Assembly (NCBI GenBank): GCA_002731825.1
Contig: PCCS01000017.1
Location: 191,705 to 243,451 of the forward strand
DNA length: 51,747 nucleotides
Direction: 5' to 3'
DNA from: Myxococcales bacterium
GTDB lineage: Bacteria; Myxococcota_A; Bradymonadia; UBA7976; UBA1532
Shown here: positions 28,338-37,086 of the stretch, piece by piece
Position numbering within the stretch: the stretch's first letter is position 1
How the letters are laid out: the number at the start of each line of letters is the position of its first letter
The notes under the pieces: model-generated
Told to the model about the DNA's origin: nothing
The model's input: the letters and a program-made list of their open reading frames with translations, nothing else
Database searches by the model: none
Translations under genes and position numbers: made by a program

Positions 28338-29684
28338 TTATCTTTTTACCATCCGAGCATCATCGGCCGGTGCCGATAAATTGCACCAGCCATCTGCGGT
28401 GACGAGTATGTCATCTTCAATACGTACGCCCCGAACATCGGAGTACGCATCGAGTTCAGACCAATTGACGAACTGGGCTTTGTAAGGATGATTTAGAAAG
28501 CGACGTTTCAGATCATCGACTTGGTAGAAGCCCGGTTCTACTGTGACAAGCATGCCGTGTTCTAACGGTCTGTCCAATCGCAGAAAGGACCAGCCAAAGA
28601 GTTCGCTTCGTCGACGGCCCGGTGCGTAGCCGGCTCGGTCTCCCAGATCTTCCATATCATGGACGTCCAGGCCTAAAAGGTGCCCCACACCATGCGGAAA
28701 GAACAATGTGTGCATATTGTCCTCGACTAAATCCATCGGATTGCCAATCAGAAGCCCGAGGTCACAGAGTCCACGCACGAGAGTCAGGCAAGCTTGGCGG
28801 TGTATCGCTCTGTACTCAACCCCCGGCTTAATCAGTTCGATAGCCGCCTTATGAGCAGCCGATACAACAGCATGGATAGCAGACTGCGTAGGTGACATGG
28901 TCTGACCGACAGGCCATGTTCTTGTCACATCCGCAGCATAGCCTGACTCAGTTTCGGCACCGACATCAAGCAAGACCATATCTCCTGTTCGCAGTTGGGC
29001 GCGTAAATCATGTTGGTGCAGGACTTCTCCGGCTGGCGTGATGATCGGATTGTACGCATAGCTCATTCCATGGTCTTGAAAATAGCTGAGCATCGCTGCC
29101 CAGACAGCCTGACATGAAAGGCCGGCATGCAATCTATCTCGTGCCAGTTCGTGTGCTTCTGCTGTAACCTGCGCAGCGCGGCTCAATTGATCGATCGCCC
29201 ATTGGTCATGGCAGAGCCTGGACGCCACCATCGCCTGAGCCAGCGGATCATCGACCGGATCGTTCCGACCGCCAGAGATGGGTCGGTTCAGCTCTGCTGA
29301 AAGTAAGGCGTTGGACTGTCCATCCATAGCGGGTAAAACCATAGACTTTGGATGATAAACCAACTCATCTAAATAGCCGGTCTTGATGTCGAGGGCCTGA
29401 CTCCACTCTCTGACCGTCGGCCGCGCCCCGTGCCACAGAGCGTCGTCTGCGTCAGGCCGCTGGACGTAGAGACATGCACCCTGATCATCAAGGACCAAAA
29501 TAGCACCCGGTAAGTTTAGACCGACACAATGCAGAAAATGACTGGATGCACGGAATGGATACTGATTAGCGGGAAAGTTGCGACTGACAGGCAACCCGGC
29601 TGGGATGATGGCCGTCTGTCCATCCAACGCATTCAAAAGCTCGGTACGACGCGTCTGCAAGCAGATATTCTTCATAGATGACAT
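28338..29684 (-). CDS. Second Xaa-Pro aminopeptidase-like protein (M24B)
   Basis: A 448-aa aminopeptidase P family member, paralogous to the gene at 18091-19407. All metal ligands are present: LDVGAETESGYAADVTRTWP (two Asp), FFPHGVGHLLGLDVHD (His), GMLVTVEPGFY (Glu) and GVRIEDDILVT (Glu). The N-terminal domain differs: it begins with TRRTELLNALDG and IIPAGLPVSRNFPANQYPFR and has FLHCVGLNLPGAIL in place of the YYLTG block. The HGVGHLLGLDVHD form resembles prolidase-like M24B members. Start at 29684 or 29675 (MKNICLQ); no strong Shine-Dalgarno decides. It begins 3 bp after the stop of the small membrane protein, so the two are probably co-transcribed. Confidence 0.92.
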   Translation of the reverse strand: MSSMKNICLQTRRTELLNALDGQTAIIPAGLPVSRNFPANQYPFRASSHFLHCVGLNLPGAILVLDDQGACLYVQRPDADDALWHGARPTVREWSQALDIKTGYLDELVYHPKSMVLPAMDGQSNALLSAELNRPISGGRNDPVDDPLAQAMVASRLCHDQWAIDQLSRAAQVTAEAHELARDRLHAGLSCQAVWAAMLSYFQDHGMSYAYNPIITPAGEVLHQHDLRAQLRTGDMVLLDVGAETESGYAADVTRTWPVGQTMSPTQSAIHAVVSAAHKAAIELIKPGVEYRAIHRQACLTLVRGLCDLGLLIGNPMDLVEDNMHTLFFPHGVGHLLGLDVHDMEDLGDRAGYAPGRRRSELFGWSFLRLDRPLEHGMLVTVEPGFYQVDDLKRRFLNHPYKAQFVNWSELDAYSDVRGVRIEDDILVTADGWCNLSAPADDARMVKR

Positions 29685-29687
29685 GGA

Positions 29688-30092
29688 CTAGACCCACATG
29701 ATGAAAAAAAGGGTAATCGACAAAATAGACAGGGCTTTGGTCGTTCGGCTACCGGTGGGTTTAGCATGTGGACGCTTTGGACGCATAGCTGCAACATAGA
29801 GCTGGTCGACCACCAGTAGGACAATTGAGAGCCCAATTCGTACACGAATGGTCACATCGCTCAACAGCAGCTGGTTTAAGTGTAGATAGCAAATACCGGT
29901 CAGACAATAAGTATAGAGACAGACACGCCGTCCCCACACGCCCCAAACTAGACTCAAAGGCGCCCGATTCGCCAGCGGCCTGTATGGCGCTTCATAATCT
30001 CGTCTCGAGGTCCACAGTAGCCAATAGCAACTCAAGAGGCCCACGTATGAGGTGTGATGCATAAATGGAAGCATCGTTACGACGTCGGACAC
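29688..30092 (-). CDS. Small membrane protein of unknown function
   Basis: A 134-aa hydrophobic protein. The frame is open to 30170, but a near-perfect Shine-Dalgarno AGGAGGTG lies 5 nt before a GTG at 30092 (AGGAGGTGTAACC-GTG), so GTG is taken as start. About four membrane segments: YVGLLSCYWLLW near residue 17, VCLYTYCLTGICYLHL, IGLSIVLLVVDQLYV and a C-terminal ALSILSITLFFIMWV. The connecting loops are basic. No family recognised. It is the upstream partner of the second aminopeptidase P gene. Confidence 0.7.
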   Translation of the reverse strand: MSDVVTMLPFMHHTSYVGLLSCYWLLWTSRRDYEAPYRPLANRAPLSLVWGVWGRRVCLYTYCLTGICYLHLNQLLLSDVTIRVRIGLSIVLLVVDQLYVAAMRPKRPHAKPTGSRTTKALSILSITLFFIMWV

Positions 30093-30266
30093 GGTTACAC
30101 CTCCTAAAAGTACTGTAGAATCATCGAGTCTACGTCGGTGGTACTCAAGCGTTTTTTTGCTGGACTTCAAAGGTGATATCGAAACATAAACACTACGGGA
30201 GTGTCACGCCGCTGTTGATCTGGACTGCTAGGCCATATTAAACAGACCGGCTGAAAGAGAAAATAC

Positions 30267-30971
30267 ATGTCCGCACTAATTCTGATCGTTGAAGACGAAC
30301 GCGATTTGTTAACCACACTCGAATACAGTTTGCAGCGCGAGGGCTATCAGACGCGCTCAGCGGCAACAGCGCAAGATGCCCTCGAATTGGTGCAAAAAGA
30401 ACCTCTGCCGAACTTGGTTCTGCTCGACCTCATGCTGCCGGATATGTCGGGTACTGAGGTTTGCAAACGCATGAAGAATGGGGCGAAGACCAAGGATATC
30501 CCTGTGGTGATGGTGACAGCACGAGCCGAAGAGATTGACCGCGTTGTCGGCTTTGAAGTCGGTGCCGATGACTATGTGGTGAAGCCCTACAGCATGCGAG
30601 AGCTCATGTTGAGAGTGAGCGTTATCTTGAAACGGTCTAAAGGAGCCGAAAGCCAATCGGAAGATATTGAGTTTGGTTGTCTCAAACTCGATCGGCCCGG
30701 ACATCGAGTCTGGGTCGAGGACCAGGAAATTCGTCTGACAGCTCTAGAATTTCGTCTTTTGACAACCTTCTACGATCGGCGCGGTCGGGTGCAAACCCGT
30801 GAACGTCTCTTGACGGATGTGTGGGGTTACCAAGCTGAGGTGACGACGCGTACGGTAGACACCCATATGAAGCGACTCAGAGAAAAACTCAAGGCAGCAG
30901 GCGTGTACATAGAGACAGTGCGCGGTGTTGGGTATCGCATGCAAGCTAGGCCTAATCAGAGTCAAGAATGA
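30267..30971 (+). CDS. OmpR/PhoB-family response regulator
   Basis: A 234-aa two-component response regulator. The receiver domain (1-120) has the acidic pair ED (9-10), phospho-acceptor Asp54 in LVLLDLMLPD, Thr in VMVTARAEE, and Lys in DDYVVKPYS. The DNA-binding winged helix (from about 135) has LTALEFRLL, RERLLTDVWGY, TVDTHMKRLREKL and VRGVGYRM, all typical of OmpR/PhoB. PhoB-like in sequence, but no pst, phoU or phosphatase gene is nearby, so a phosphate role is not shown. Its stop overlaps the kinase start by 4 nt (ATGA). First gene of a five-gene overlapping run to 35271. Confidence 0.95.
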   Translation: MSALILIVEDERDLLTTLEYSLQREGYQTRSAATAQDALELVQKEPLPNLVLLDLMLPDMSGTEVCKRMKNGAKTKDIPVVMVTARAEEIDRVVGFEVGADDYVVKPYSMRELMLRVSVILKRSKGAESQSEDIEFGCLKLDRPGHRVWVEDQEIRLTALEFRLLTTFYDRRGRVQTRERLLTDVWGYQAEVTTRTVDTHMKRLREKLKAAGVYIETVRGVGYRMQARPNQSQE

Positions 30972-32773
30972 AAGTAAGCTTACGGGGGCGTCTATTCCTC
31001 GTCTCATTGGCCCTGATCATGGTGGTGGGATCAGTCAGTGCCGTTTATCTTGAAAGCGAACTTCGTCAATGGCTGGAGAGTCGAATGGAGCGAGACCTGC
31101 TCGCCCATGCCTTCACATCGGTTGCGGCCGTTGACCTGGCACCCGAGACAGAATCTCTAGACCAATTTGACCGCCTCGCCGATAAATTAGGCCGCTACCA
31201 GCGTAAGCGCATTACACTCATAGCCGACAGCGGTGTTGTATTGGGTGATTCTGCTCTACCCATCGAGCATGTCCGCAAGCTACCGAATCACAAAGATCGA
31301 CCTGAATTCATGGCTGCGCTGAAAGACGGTCAGGGCTTTGCAAGACGGTCCAGTGAGACCCTTGGAACCCATTCGCTCTACGTGGCCGTTCCATTCAAAC
31401 ATCCTGTCAAGCCGGGCGTCTTGCGAATTGCGACGCCGCTGACGGCCGTGGATCAGGCCATCACACGCATGCGCTATTTCTTACTGTTCGCTGGTATTCT
31501 AGGCTTAATTCTGGCCATTATGGTGAGTCTTTTGGCATCTCATTTATTGTCAAAACGGCTTCGTAGTTTATTGACTCGAGCTAAAGTAATGGCCGATGGC
31601 CACTTGAGCAATGTCAGTATTCGGCCTGAAAGCACCGATGAAATTTCAGTCCTACATCGATCACTCGACCGCCTTGATCAAGCTCTCGAAGAAATCGTAA
31701 CAACCTTGGCCCTTGAACGCGATCGGTTCGCCGCTGTTCTAGAAGGCATGACCGAGGCCGTTTTAGTGGTCAACTCTGAACGCCGAATTACCCTTGGAAA
31801 CAGTGCTGCAGTCGAGTTTTTTCAACTCAAGAAATCACCTCGTAAAAAACGCGTTCACAAGGTCATTAAAACACGTGAAATCCTATCTGCAATCGATGCT
31901 GCTTTGGACGGTCATTCGTCTGAGCTCGATATCGAGATCAATCGTGGCAGTACACGCTTTGTTATGGGCCGCGTGGCACCCCACGGAAACGATGCTGGCT
32001 GCGTATTGGTGCTGCACGACGTCACTCGCCTGCGTCGTCTTGAACGGGTGAGACGCGATTTTGTCGCCAACGTATCCCACGAGCTCAGAACGCCGGTCAG
32101 CGTGATCAGCTTAAATGCAGAAGCCCTCAAAGATGGAGCGATGCAGGATCCAGTCTCAGGGCCTAAATTTGTAGACGCACTGGTCCGCAATGCCAAGAGA
32201 CTGACGGACATCATATCGGACTTACTCCACATCTCTCGAATCGAATCCGGTCAGTACGATATGGAGACGGGGCGGATACGACTGATGGAGCTGATAGCTG
32301 ACATTTGGGATGGAATCGAACAGCTCGCGAGTCAGAAGCAGATCACCATGGTCTGCAAGGTCGCCCCCGATTTAACCGTGCGAGCCGATCGATTTGGTCT
32401 GGAACATGTTTTGATCAATCTGCTGCAAAATGCAGTCCGCTATACCCAGGCTGGGGGTGAAGTGACGCTCACGGGCAGTGAGACCGATGAATATGTGCGC
32501 ATAGAAGTCGTGGACAACGGACCCGGCATTGCTGAAAAGCATAGAAAACGAATCTTTGAACGTTTCTATCGAGTCGATAAGGGCCGCTCGAAACATATGG
32601 GGGGCACCGGTTTAGGGCTTTCGATCGTCAAACATCTGGTGATAAATATGGAGGGCGAGGTTGGCATGCGGCCAAATAAGCCAACCGGTTCGATTTTTTG
32701 GCTACACCTCCCACTCCTTGGAGAATCCACAACCACAATGGATGAACCAGTCGGTGATGGGGATGGCGATTAG
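30968..32773 (+). CDS. PhoR-type sensor histidine kinase
   Basis: A 601-aa membrane histidine kinase, partner of the preceding regulator. TM1 at about 9-27, a periplasmic region of about 135 residues, TM2 at about 168-192, HAMP (about 193-245), a PAS domain (about 250-350), then HisKA with FVANVSHELRTPVSVI (phospho-acceptor His371) and an HATPase domain: N box NLLQNAVRYT, G1 DNGPGI, F box FERFYRVDKG, G2 GGTGLGLSIV. The long periplasmic domain suggests an extracytoplasmic signal. The C-terminus ends in acidic residues (EPVGDGDGD). Overlaps the regulator by ATGA; the MBL gene starts 16 bp after its stop. Confidence 0.95.
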   Translation: MKVSLRGRLFLVSLALIMVVGSVSAVYLESELRQWLESRMERDLLAHAFTSVAAVDLAPETESLDQFDRLADKLGRYQRKRITLIADSGVVLGDSALPIEHVRKLPNHKDRPEFMAALKDGQGFARRSSETLGTHSLYVAVPFKHPVKPGVLRIATPLTAVDQAITRMRYFLLFAGILGLILAIMVSLLASHLLSKRLRSLLTRAKVMADGHLSNVSIRPESTDEISVLHRSLDRLDQALEEIVTTLALERDRFAAVLEGMTEAVLVVNSERRITLGNSAAVEFFQLKKSPRKKRVHKVIKTREILSAIDAALDGHSSELDIEINRGSTRFVMGRVAPHGNDAGCVLVLHDVTRLRRLERVRRDFVANVSHELRTPVSVISLNAEALKDGAMQDPVSGPKFVDALVRNAKRLTDIISDLLHISRIESGQYDMETGRIRLMELIADIWDGIEQLASQKQITMVCKVAPDLTVRADRFGLEHVLINLLQNAVRYTQAGGEVTLTGSETDEYVRIEVVDNGPGIAEKHRKRIFERFYRVDKGRSKHMGGTGLGLSIVKHLVINMEGEVGMRPNKPTGSIFWLHLPLLGESTTTMDEPVGDGDGD

Positions 32774-32789
32774 GAGCACGAGTCAGCAT

Positions 32790-33662
32790 ATGGGCACTAA
32801 GCAAATTTGGTCCATCGCAGGGAATACACAGAGATTGGATGGGGGCGCCATGTTCGGAAACGTCCCCAAAGCCTTATGGGCCCGCTGGTGCACACCAGAC
32901 TCAGAGAATCGGATCGAATTAGCCTGTCGGGCGATGCTCATCAAAGAGAGTTCAGGTCGGTTGATGCTTTTCGAAGCTGGAATCGGCATTTTTTTTCCGC
33001 CAAAGTTACGGGCACGCTTCGGGGTTATGTCCGATGAGCACAAGCTCCTCATCGGCTTAAAAAATGCTGGTTTTAAGCCGAATGACGTCGATGTAGTCGT
33101 CTTGTCACATCTCCACTTTGACCATGCTGGCGGTCTGCTGACCGAATACGTGGAAAACAGACCATACGAACTGGTTTTTCCCAATGCCACCTATGTAGTG
33201 AGTCAAGATGCGTGGTCTAGGGCCTGTCAGCCACACGCCCGCGACAGGGCCTCGTTCATACCCGAGTTACAGCCCCTGCTCGAATCGACGGGCCGGTTGG
33301 ACATCGTCAGTGGCGAAACATCACAGACTCTGGGCGCAGATTATCGACTGCATTTCTCTCAGGGTCATACACCCGGCCTCATGCTCGCAGAGGTCCCAAG
33401 CGATGATGGACCGGTGTTGTTCTGTGGCGACCTGATTCCCGGTGTGCCATGGGTTCATCTCCCCATCACCATGGGCTATGACCGCTACCCTGAAATGATT
33501 ATTGATGAGAAACAACAAATCCTCGCGGAGCTTTTGGGTCGAAATGGGCGTCTTTTTTTCACTCATGACCCGTCTGTCGCCATCGGTCGACTGTCGCAGG
33601 ATCAGAAATTACGGTATGGAGTAACACAGACGCATAATAGCCTTTCCGGAGAGTCCCTTTGA
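32790..33662 (+). CDS. MBL-fold metallo-hydrolase
   Basis: A 290-aa metallo-beta-lactamase-fold hydrolase. Start ATG 32790 (MGTKQIWSIAGN); an earlier ATG at 32661 in frame lies deep inside the kinase gene, and AGGAG spans the kinase stop 13 nt upstream of 32790. Motifs: DVDVVVLSHLHFDHAGGLL (HxHxDH), HFSQGHTPGLMLAEV (third His), LFCGDLIPG (bridging Asp) and FFTHDP (last His). The general layout is that of quorum-quenching-lactonase-like or glyoxalase II-like MBL proteins; the substrate cannot be inferred. No signal peptide, so cytoplasmic. Fourth position of overlap chain: its TGA overlaps the next TTG start (TTGA). Confidence 0.9.
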   Translation: MGTKQIWSIAGNTQRLDGGAMFGNVPKALWARWCTPDSENRIELACRAMLIKESSGRLMLFEAGIGIFFPPKLRARFGVMSDEHKLLIGLKNAGFKPNDVDVVVLSHLHFDHAGGLLTEYVENRPYELVFPNATYVVSQDAWSRACQPHARDRASFIPELQPLLESTGRLDIVSGETSQTLGADYRLHFSQGHTPGLMLAEVPSDDGPVLFCGDLIPGVPWVHLPITMGYDRYPEMIIDEKQQILAELLGRNGRLFFTHDPSVAIGRLSQDQKLRYGVTQTHNSLSGESL

Positions 33663-35053
33663 TTCGGTCGTTTTACCTCGGTGCGATGACAGCAATACTC
33701 GCCCTTAATCTTGGATGCGGTAGCTGTCAGATGGTTCAAGAAAATCGAGACGAATTCCTAGCACAAAGACAATTACAGGAAGCAGACCGAGGACATCATG
33801 CCCTGGTCACTATTCCGAAACGGCTCTTTGAAAGTGGCGTTGAGCGGGCTTTTAAGGCCATTCCAAATGCCCCTGTAGAGCTCACTGGTTTTGGAGCCGT
33901 AGGGCAATATGTCGGCGGCTTGAGCCTTAGACCCAAGGAACTCGCCTTTGATTTCGACAGAACATCAAACCTTAAGCTCGGGCTTAAGCTCGACGCGTTC
34001 TACGGGCGTTCACGCTTATTTGGCATTCACTTAAGGGCCGTGGTCCCAGTTGTCTATGATCGTAAAAAGAAGACCATGACTCTCGTGGTGAGATATGACG
34101 TGTTCGAAACGGTGGAACCGAGCCTCTCGAAGGGCGCTGCAGATACTTTGACTCGAGCAATTCGTTCAAAAATCCCTTCGCTGGCACGACAGTTGGTCTC
34201 GACCAATACGCTCCGCGGCTACGTCCAAAAAAATCTGAGGCGGATTCTTCGCGACTTCTACCCTGTTGTCCGTGAGCGAATGCTCAAGCCAATGGGAGAA
34301 ATCGTCCGATTTAAGTTTAAAGTGCCTGATTTACCCGTTGAGAGAATCACTCTCATCTCCTCCGAGAACGACTTGGTGTTCGGCATTCGTACAAGCCTGC
34401 AAGCGAGGGGCTTACCAAGTCCAAGACGAACCATCACTAGGAAGACCGTTCGATTTTCAATCTCGACAGGTCTGATGGCAGCCCTTGGCAATCAAGCCAT
34501 CGATGATGGTCGAATTCCCGCCCAATATGATGCAGACGGTCGCCCAATAACCGACGGAGCATACACCGCTGGCTTCGCTTGGACCCGAGCCAATAATCCT
34601 CTTAAAGTGAAACTATGGAATCTTGCACCGAAGACGATTCCTGCCTGTATCTACGTCCAGGCAGGGGCCCGGCCAACCGTCGCGCTGAAAGGTAAAAAAC
34701 TGACCTTCGGCTTCAGAGATGGACGAATTGAAGAGGTCCTCGGCCCACCGCTCATTTCAGAGGCGCTTAATGTCCTTGGCATCAGCAAGCGCGTTTTCTC
34801 GCTCACAAAAAGTATCGCGCTAAGCCAGGAGATCAGCGTCGGAACCAGCTCATACAAAGTCACATTGGATGCGGCTGAATTCAGCGGCCATGCCTTGCAT
34901 TTTGATCTTGAAATTGGAACCAAAGCGCGTCAAAAAAAACGCGAACGCCGCTCGTCTATCAAACCGGATCGACAGCGTCGAGCCTCCGCTCAAGATGCGC
35001 GCTGGGATCATTCCAATCATCACCTCGATTCAAGGTCCAAAACTCGATCATGA
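33659..35053 (+). CDS. Large lipoprotein of unknown function downstream of two-component system
   Basis: A 464-aa predicted lipoprotein. TTG start at 33659 overlaps the MBL stop (TTGA) with GGAGAG upstream; signal peptide MIRSFYLGAMTAILALNLGC ends at Cys20 (relaxed lipobox). The mature protein is rich in beta-type alternation (for example LKLGLKLDAFYG and YKVTLDAAEFSGHALHFDLEIG), with a central amphipathic helical part around residues 160-205. Two similar beta-rich halves suggest a barrel or TULIP/lipid-binding-like fold, a guess from pattern only. The last 45 residues are very basic and probably disordered, ending in RSKTRS. No catalytic motif. Position under a PhoBR-like system suggests an envelope-stress or surface role. 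Confidence 0.75.
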   Translation: MIRSFYLGAMTAILALNLGCGSCQMVQENRDEFLAQRQLQEADRGHHALVTIPKRLFESGVERAFKAIPNAPVELTGFGAVGQYVGGLSLRPKELAFDFDRTSNLKLGLKLDAFYGRSRLFGIHLRAVVPVVYDRKKKTMTLVVRYDVFETVEPSLSKGAADTLTRAIRSKIPSLARQLVSTNTLRGYVQKNLRRILRDFYPVVRERMLKPMGEIVRFKFKVPDLPVERITLISSENDLVFGIRTSLQARGLPSPRRTITRKTVRFSISTGLMAALGNQAIDDGRIPAQYDADGRPITDGAYTAGFAWTRANNPLKVKLWNLAPKTIPACIYVQAGARPTVALKGKKLTFGFRDGRIEEVLGPPLISEALNVLGISKRVFSLTKSIALSQEISVGTSSYKVTLDAAEFSGHALHFDLEIGTKARQKKRERRSSIKPDRQRRASAQDARWDHSNHHLDSRSKTRS

Positions 35054-35271
35054 AAGAGTTTGAATTTAGTCTAAAGATTAAACCGGACGCGTGGCTTGAA
35101 TACTACAGGTCGCCACAGTCGACTGTTGTCGCCACAACCGTACATGGTAAGCGGGTTCGCTTTTCAGCAAGACACCTGGTCCCCCACGTGACCCGTGACG
35201 GAATCTTAGGGACCTTTGTCCTCACCATCGACTATAACAACGACTTTGTAAGCCTCATGCGAAAGCGCTAG
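35050..35271 (+). CDS. DUF2835 family small protein
   Basis: A 73-aa protein matching the DUF2835 pattern: a beta strand KEFEFSLKIKPDAWLEYYR, then VVATTVHGKRVRFSARHLVPHVTRDGI and GTFVLTIDYNN, with a final FVSLMRKR. The family is best known from Pseudomonas and other gammaproteobacteria and has no assigned function. It overlaps the lipoprotein stop by 4 nt (ATGA), so it is the last member of the two-component operon. Likely cytoplasmic; no signal peptide. Confidence 0.85.
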   Translation: MKEFEFSLKIKPDAWLEYYRSPQSTVVATTVHGKRVRFSARHLVPHVTRDGILGTFVLTIDYNNDFVSLMRKR

Positions 35272-35285
35272 GTGGGCCGTGAGTC

Positions 35286-36992
35286 TTAAACTGGCGAGGA
35301 CTGGCGTCCCCGGACGAGTCGACCTGGCAGCGCACCCGTATACGCATCGTTTTCAAGAATGAATTCACCCGCACAGATGGTCGCAACGTAACCCGTCGCC
35401 TTTTGTAATAATCGACGCCCGCCTGCGGGTAAATCCCAGTGCATACGGGGTGCGGTTAATCTGAGATTATCGAAGTCGATTACATTCAGATCTGCTCGAT
35501 AGCCCTCTCGAATTGTACCTCGTTCGCGTAAACCATAGGCCTGAGCGGTCTGCTGTGTTTGCCGGTGCACAACCCACTCCAATGGAAGTCTTGAGCCACG
35601 CGAGCGGTCTCTCGCCCAATGGGTCAGCATGAATGTGGGCATACCTCCGTCACAAATTGCGCCACAGTGTGCCCCAGCGTCACTTAGGCCAATCAATGTG
35701 TCCGGATCTTGGTGTAACTTGAACAGAACATCCAGGTCACCTTGGGCGTAGTTGAAGAGTGGGAAATACAGTTGCCCATGCCCTTCGGATTCTAATAGGT
35801 ACTCGAGTGCAACCTCTCGGCACGTGCGTCCAGTGTACGCGGCCTGTGCGGCGATACTGTCGTCTGCCCTAGGCTCATAACCAGCGGATATCGGATACAT
35901 CTTATTGAAAGATGTGGTGACAAAGGTCTCGAAATCACCGACGTAGATGGGCTCTTCCGTTAATAATTTTTGTCTAAAAGCCGAGTCATTTAAAGCGGTC
36001 CATTGCTCCGTCCAAGGTCGATGCATGATCTGGAGCCAGCTCGGTAAGAGGGCAAAAGGGTGAGCTGTTGCTCGGAGGCCCATCACAATGCCGATGGCCC
36101 GTCCTGCAACTTGGGCTTTGATCTTTGCGCCCGACTGATTGGCCGCCCTTAACCGTGACAGACCGTCTGTCCAAAGCGTTGGCGCTTGGTCTATTTGGGA
36201 TAGGTTAAACATGACCTCTAGGTCCAAGTCTCTGGACAGTGATTCCATCCAATTCAAATCAGCAGGGACCGTCGTATGGTCACATGCGACTTGGAAAATC
36301 GACGGACCTGCAGATTTCATGGCCTTGGCGATCGCCCACAGTTCATCTTGGGCAGCAAAGGTACCGGGTACATACCGGCCATCGATGGCTTTGTGCAATG
36401 GCGTCCTAGAGGTAGAGAAGCCTAGAGCACCAGCCTTAATTCCATCTTTGACCATCGTTGCCATCTTGATGATATCGTCTGGATTGGCATCCTCATTGTC
36501 TGCCCCGCGTTCACCCATGACGTAGCCTCGCACGGCCCCATGAGGCACTTGAGTCGCAAAATCGATGGTGCGATGTAATTTACCTATGGAGTCAATATAT
36601 TCTGGGAATGATTCCCAGTCCCATTTTATGCCTTCGCTCAATGCCGCACCTGGGATGTCTTCGACCCCCTCCATAAGACCAATCAGCCAGTCTCGTTGAT
36701 TCACTTTGACCGGGGCAAAGCCAACACCGCAGTTCCCCATGACAACGGTTGTGCAACCATGCCCGCTAGATGGATCTATTTTATCATCCCAAGTCACCTG
36801 AGCATCGTAATGAGTGTGGACATCAACGAATCCCGGCGTCACCAACAATCCATGGGCATCCACTTCACGGTGTCCAGGGCCAACCTCACCGAGGGCAACG
36901 ATTGTCTCACCCTCGATGCCAATATCCATAACGCGGCCTTCCGCACCTGTTCCATCAACAACAAAACCATCTCGAATCACGACATCGTGCAT
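35286..36992 (-). CDS. D-aminoacylase-type amidohydrolase
   Basis: A 568-aa metal-dependent hydrolase of the N-acyl-D-amino-acid deacylase branch of the amidohydrolase superfamily. ATG 36992 is used because GGAGGTG lies directly upstream; the GTG at 37004 is inside that Shine-Dalgarno. Zinc ligands: VDVHTHYDAQ (His59, His61), the Cys ligand in VMGNCGVGFAPV (Cys88), and the Asp in GLSDAGAHCGA. The C-terminal small domain ends with RADLNVIDFDNLRL. Substrate is not clear: members hydrolyse N-acyl-D-amino acids or related amides. A TetR gene is divergent, with a likely operator overlapping this gene's promoter, so it is probably repressed until its substrate appears. Confidence 0.9.
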   Translation of the reverse strand: MHDVVIRDGFVVDGTGAEGRVMDIGIEGETIVALGEVGPGHREVDAHGLLVTPGFVDVHTHYDAQVTWDDKIDPSSGHGCTTVVMGNCGVGFAPVKVNQRDWLIGLMEGVEDIPGAALSEGIKWDWESFPEYIDSIGKLHRTIDFATQVPHGAVRGYVMGERGADNEDANPDDIIKMATMVKDGIKAGALGFSTSRTPLHKAIDGRYVPGTFAAQDELWAIAKAMKSAGPSIFQVACDHTTVPADLNWMESLSRDLDLEVMFNLSQIDQAPTLWTDGLSRLRAANQSGAKIKAQVAGRAIGIVMGLRATAHPFALLPSWLQIMHRPWTEQWTALNDSAFRQKLLTEEPIYVGDFETFVTTSFNKMYPISAGYEPRADDSIAAQAAYTGRTCREVALEYLLESEGHGQLYFPLFNYAQGDLDVLFKLHQDPDTLIGLSDAGAHCGAICDGGMPTFMLTHWARDRSRGSRLPLEWVVHRQTQQTAQAYGLRERGTIREGYRADLNVIDFDNLRLTAPRMHWDLPAGGRRLLQKATGYVATICAGEFILENDAYTGALPGRLVRGRQSSPV

Positions 36993-37007
36993 AATCACCT
37001 CCACTTA

Positions 37008-37043
37008 TGCGAACATAATTCGCAATTTATCTATTGATGTCAA
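37008..37043 (-). promoter_or_regulatory. Sigma70-type promoter with overlapping inverted repeat (putative TetR operator)
   Basis: On the minus strand, a perfect -35 TTGACA (37038-37043) and a -10-like AATTAT (37015-37020) are separated by exactly 17 bp, 23 bp from the deacylase ATG. A perfect inverted repeat TGCGAA-N5-TTCGCA (37008-37024) covers the -10 box. A further TTCGCA half-site lies at 37062-37067 next to the TetR start. Binding there would block transcription of the deacylase gene. Confidence 0.7.
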
Positions 37044-37086
37044 GGCCATTTGAAAATAACGTTCGCAAAAACGTGGATTATCGGTC

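Noticed and set aside
30093-30266. Sigma70 promoter for the response regulator (TTGATC ... ATTAAA)
   Set aside because: Matches only weakly and its spacing (16 bp) with poor -10 leaves it indistinguishable from chance.
30267-32773. Naming the two-component pair phoB/phoR
   Set aside because: No pst/phoU genes, Pho box or phosphatase nearby; many OmpR/PhoR pairs sense other signals.
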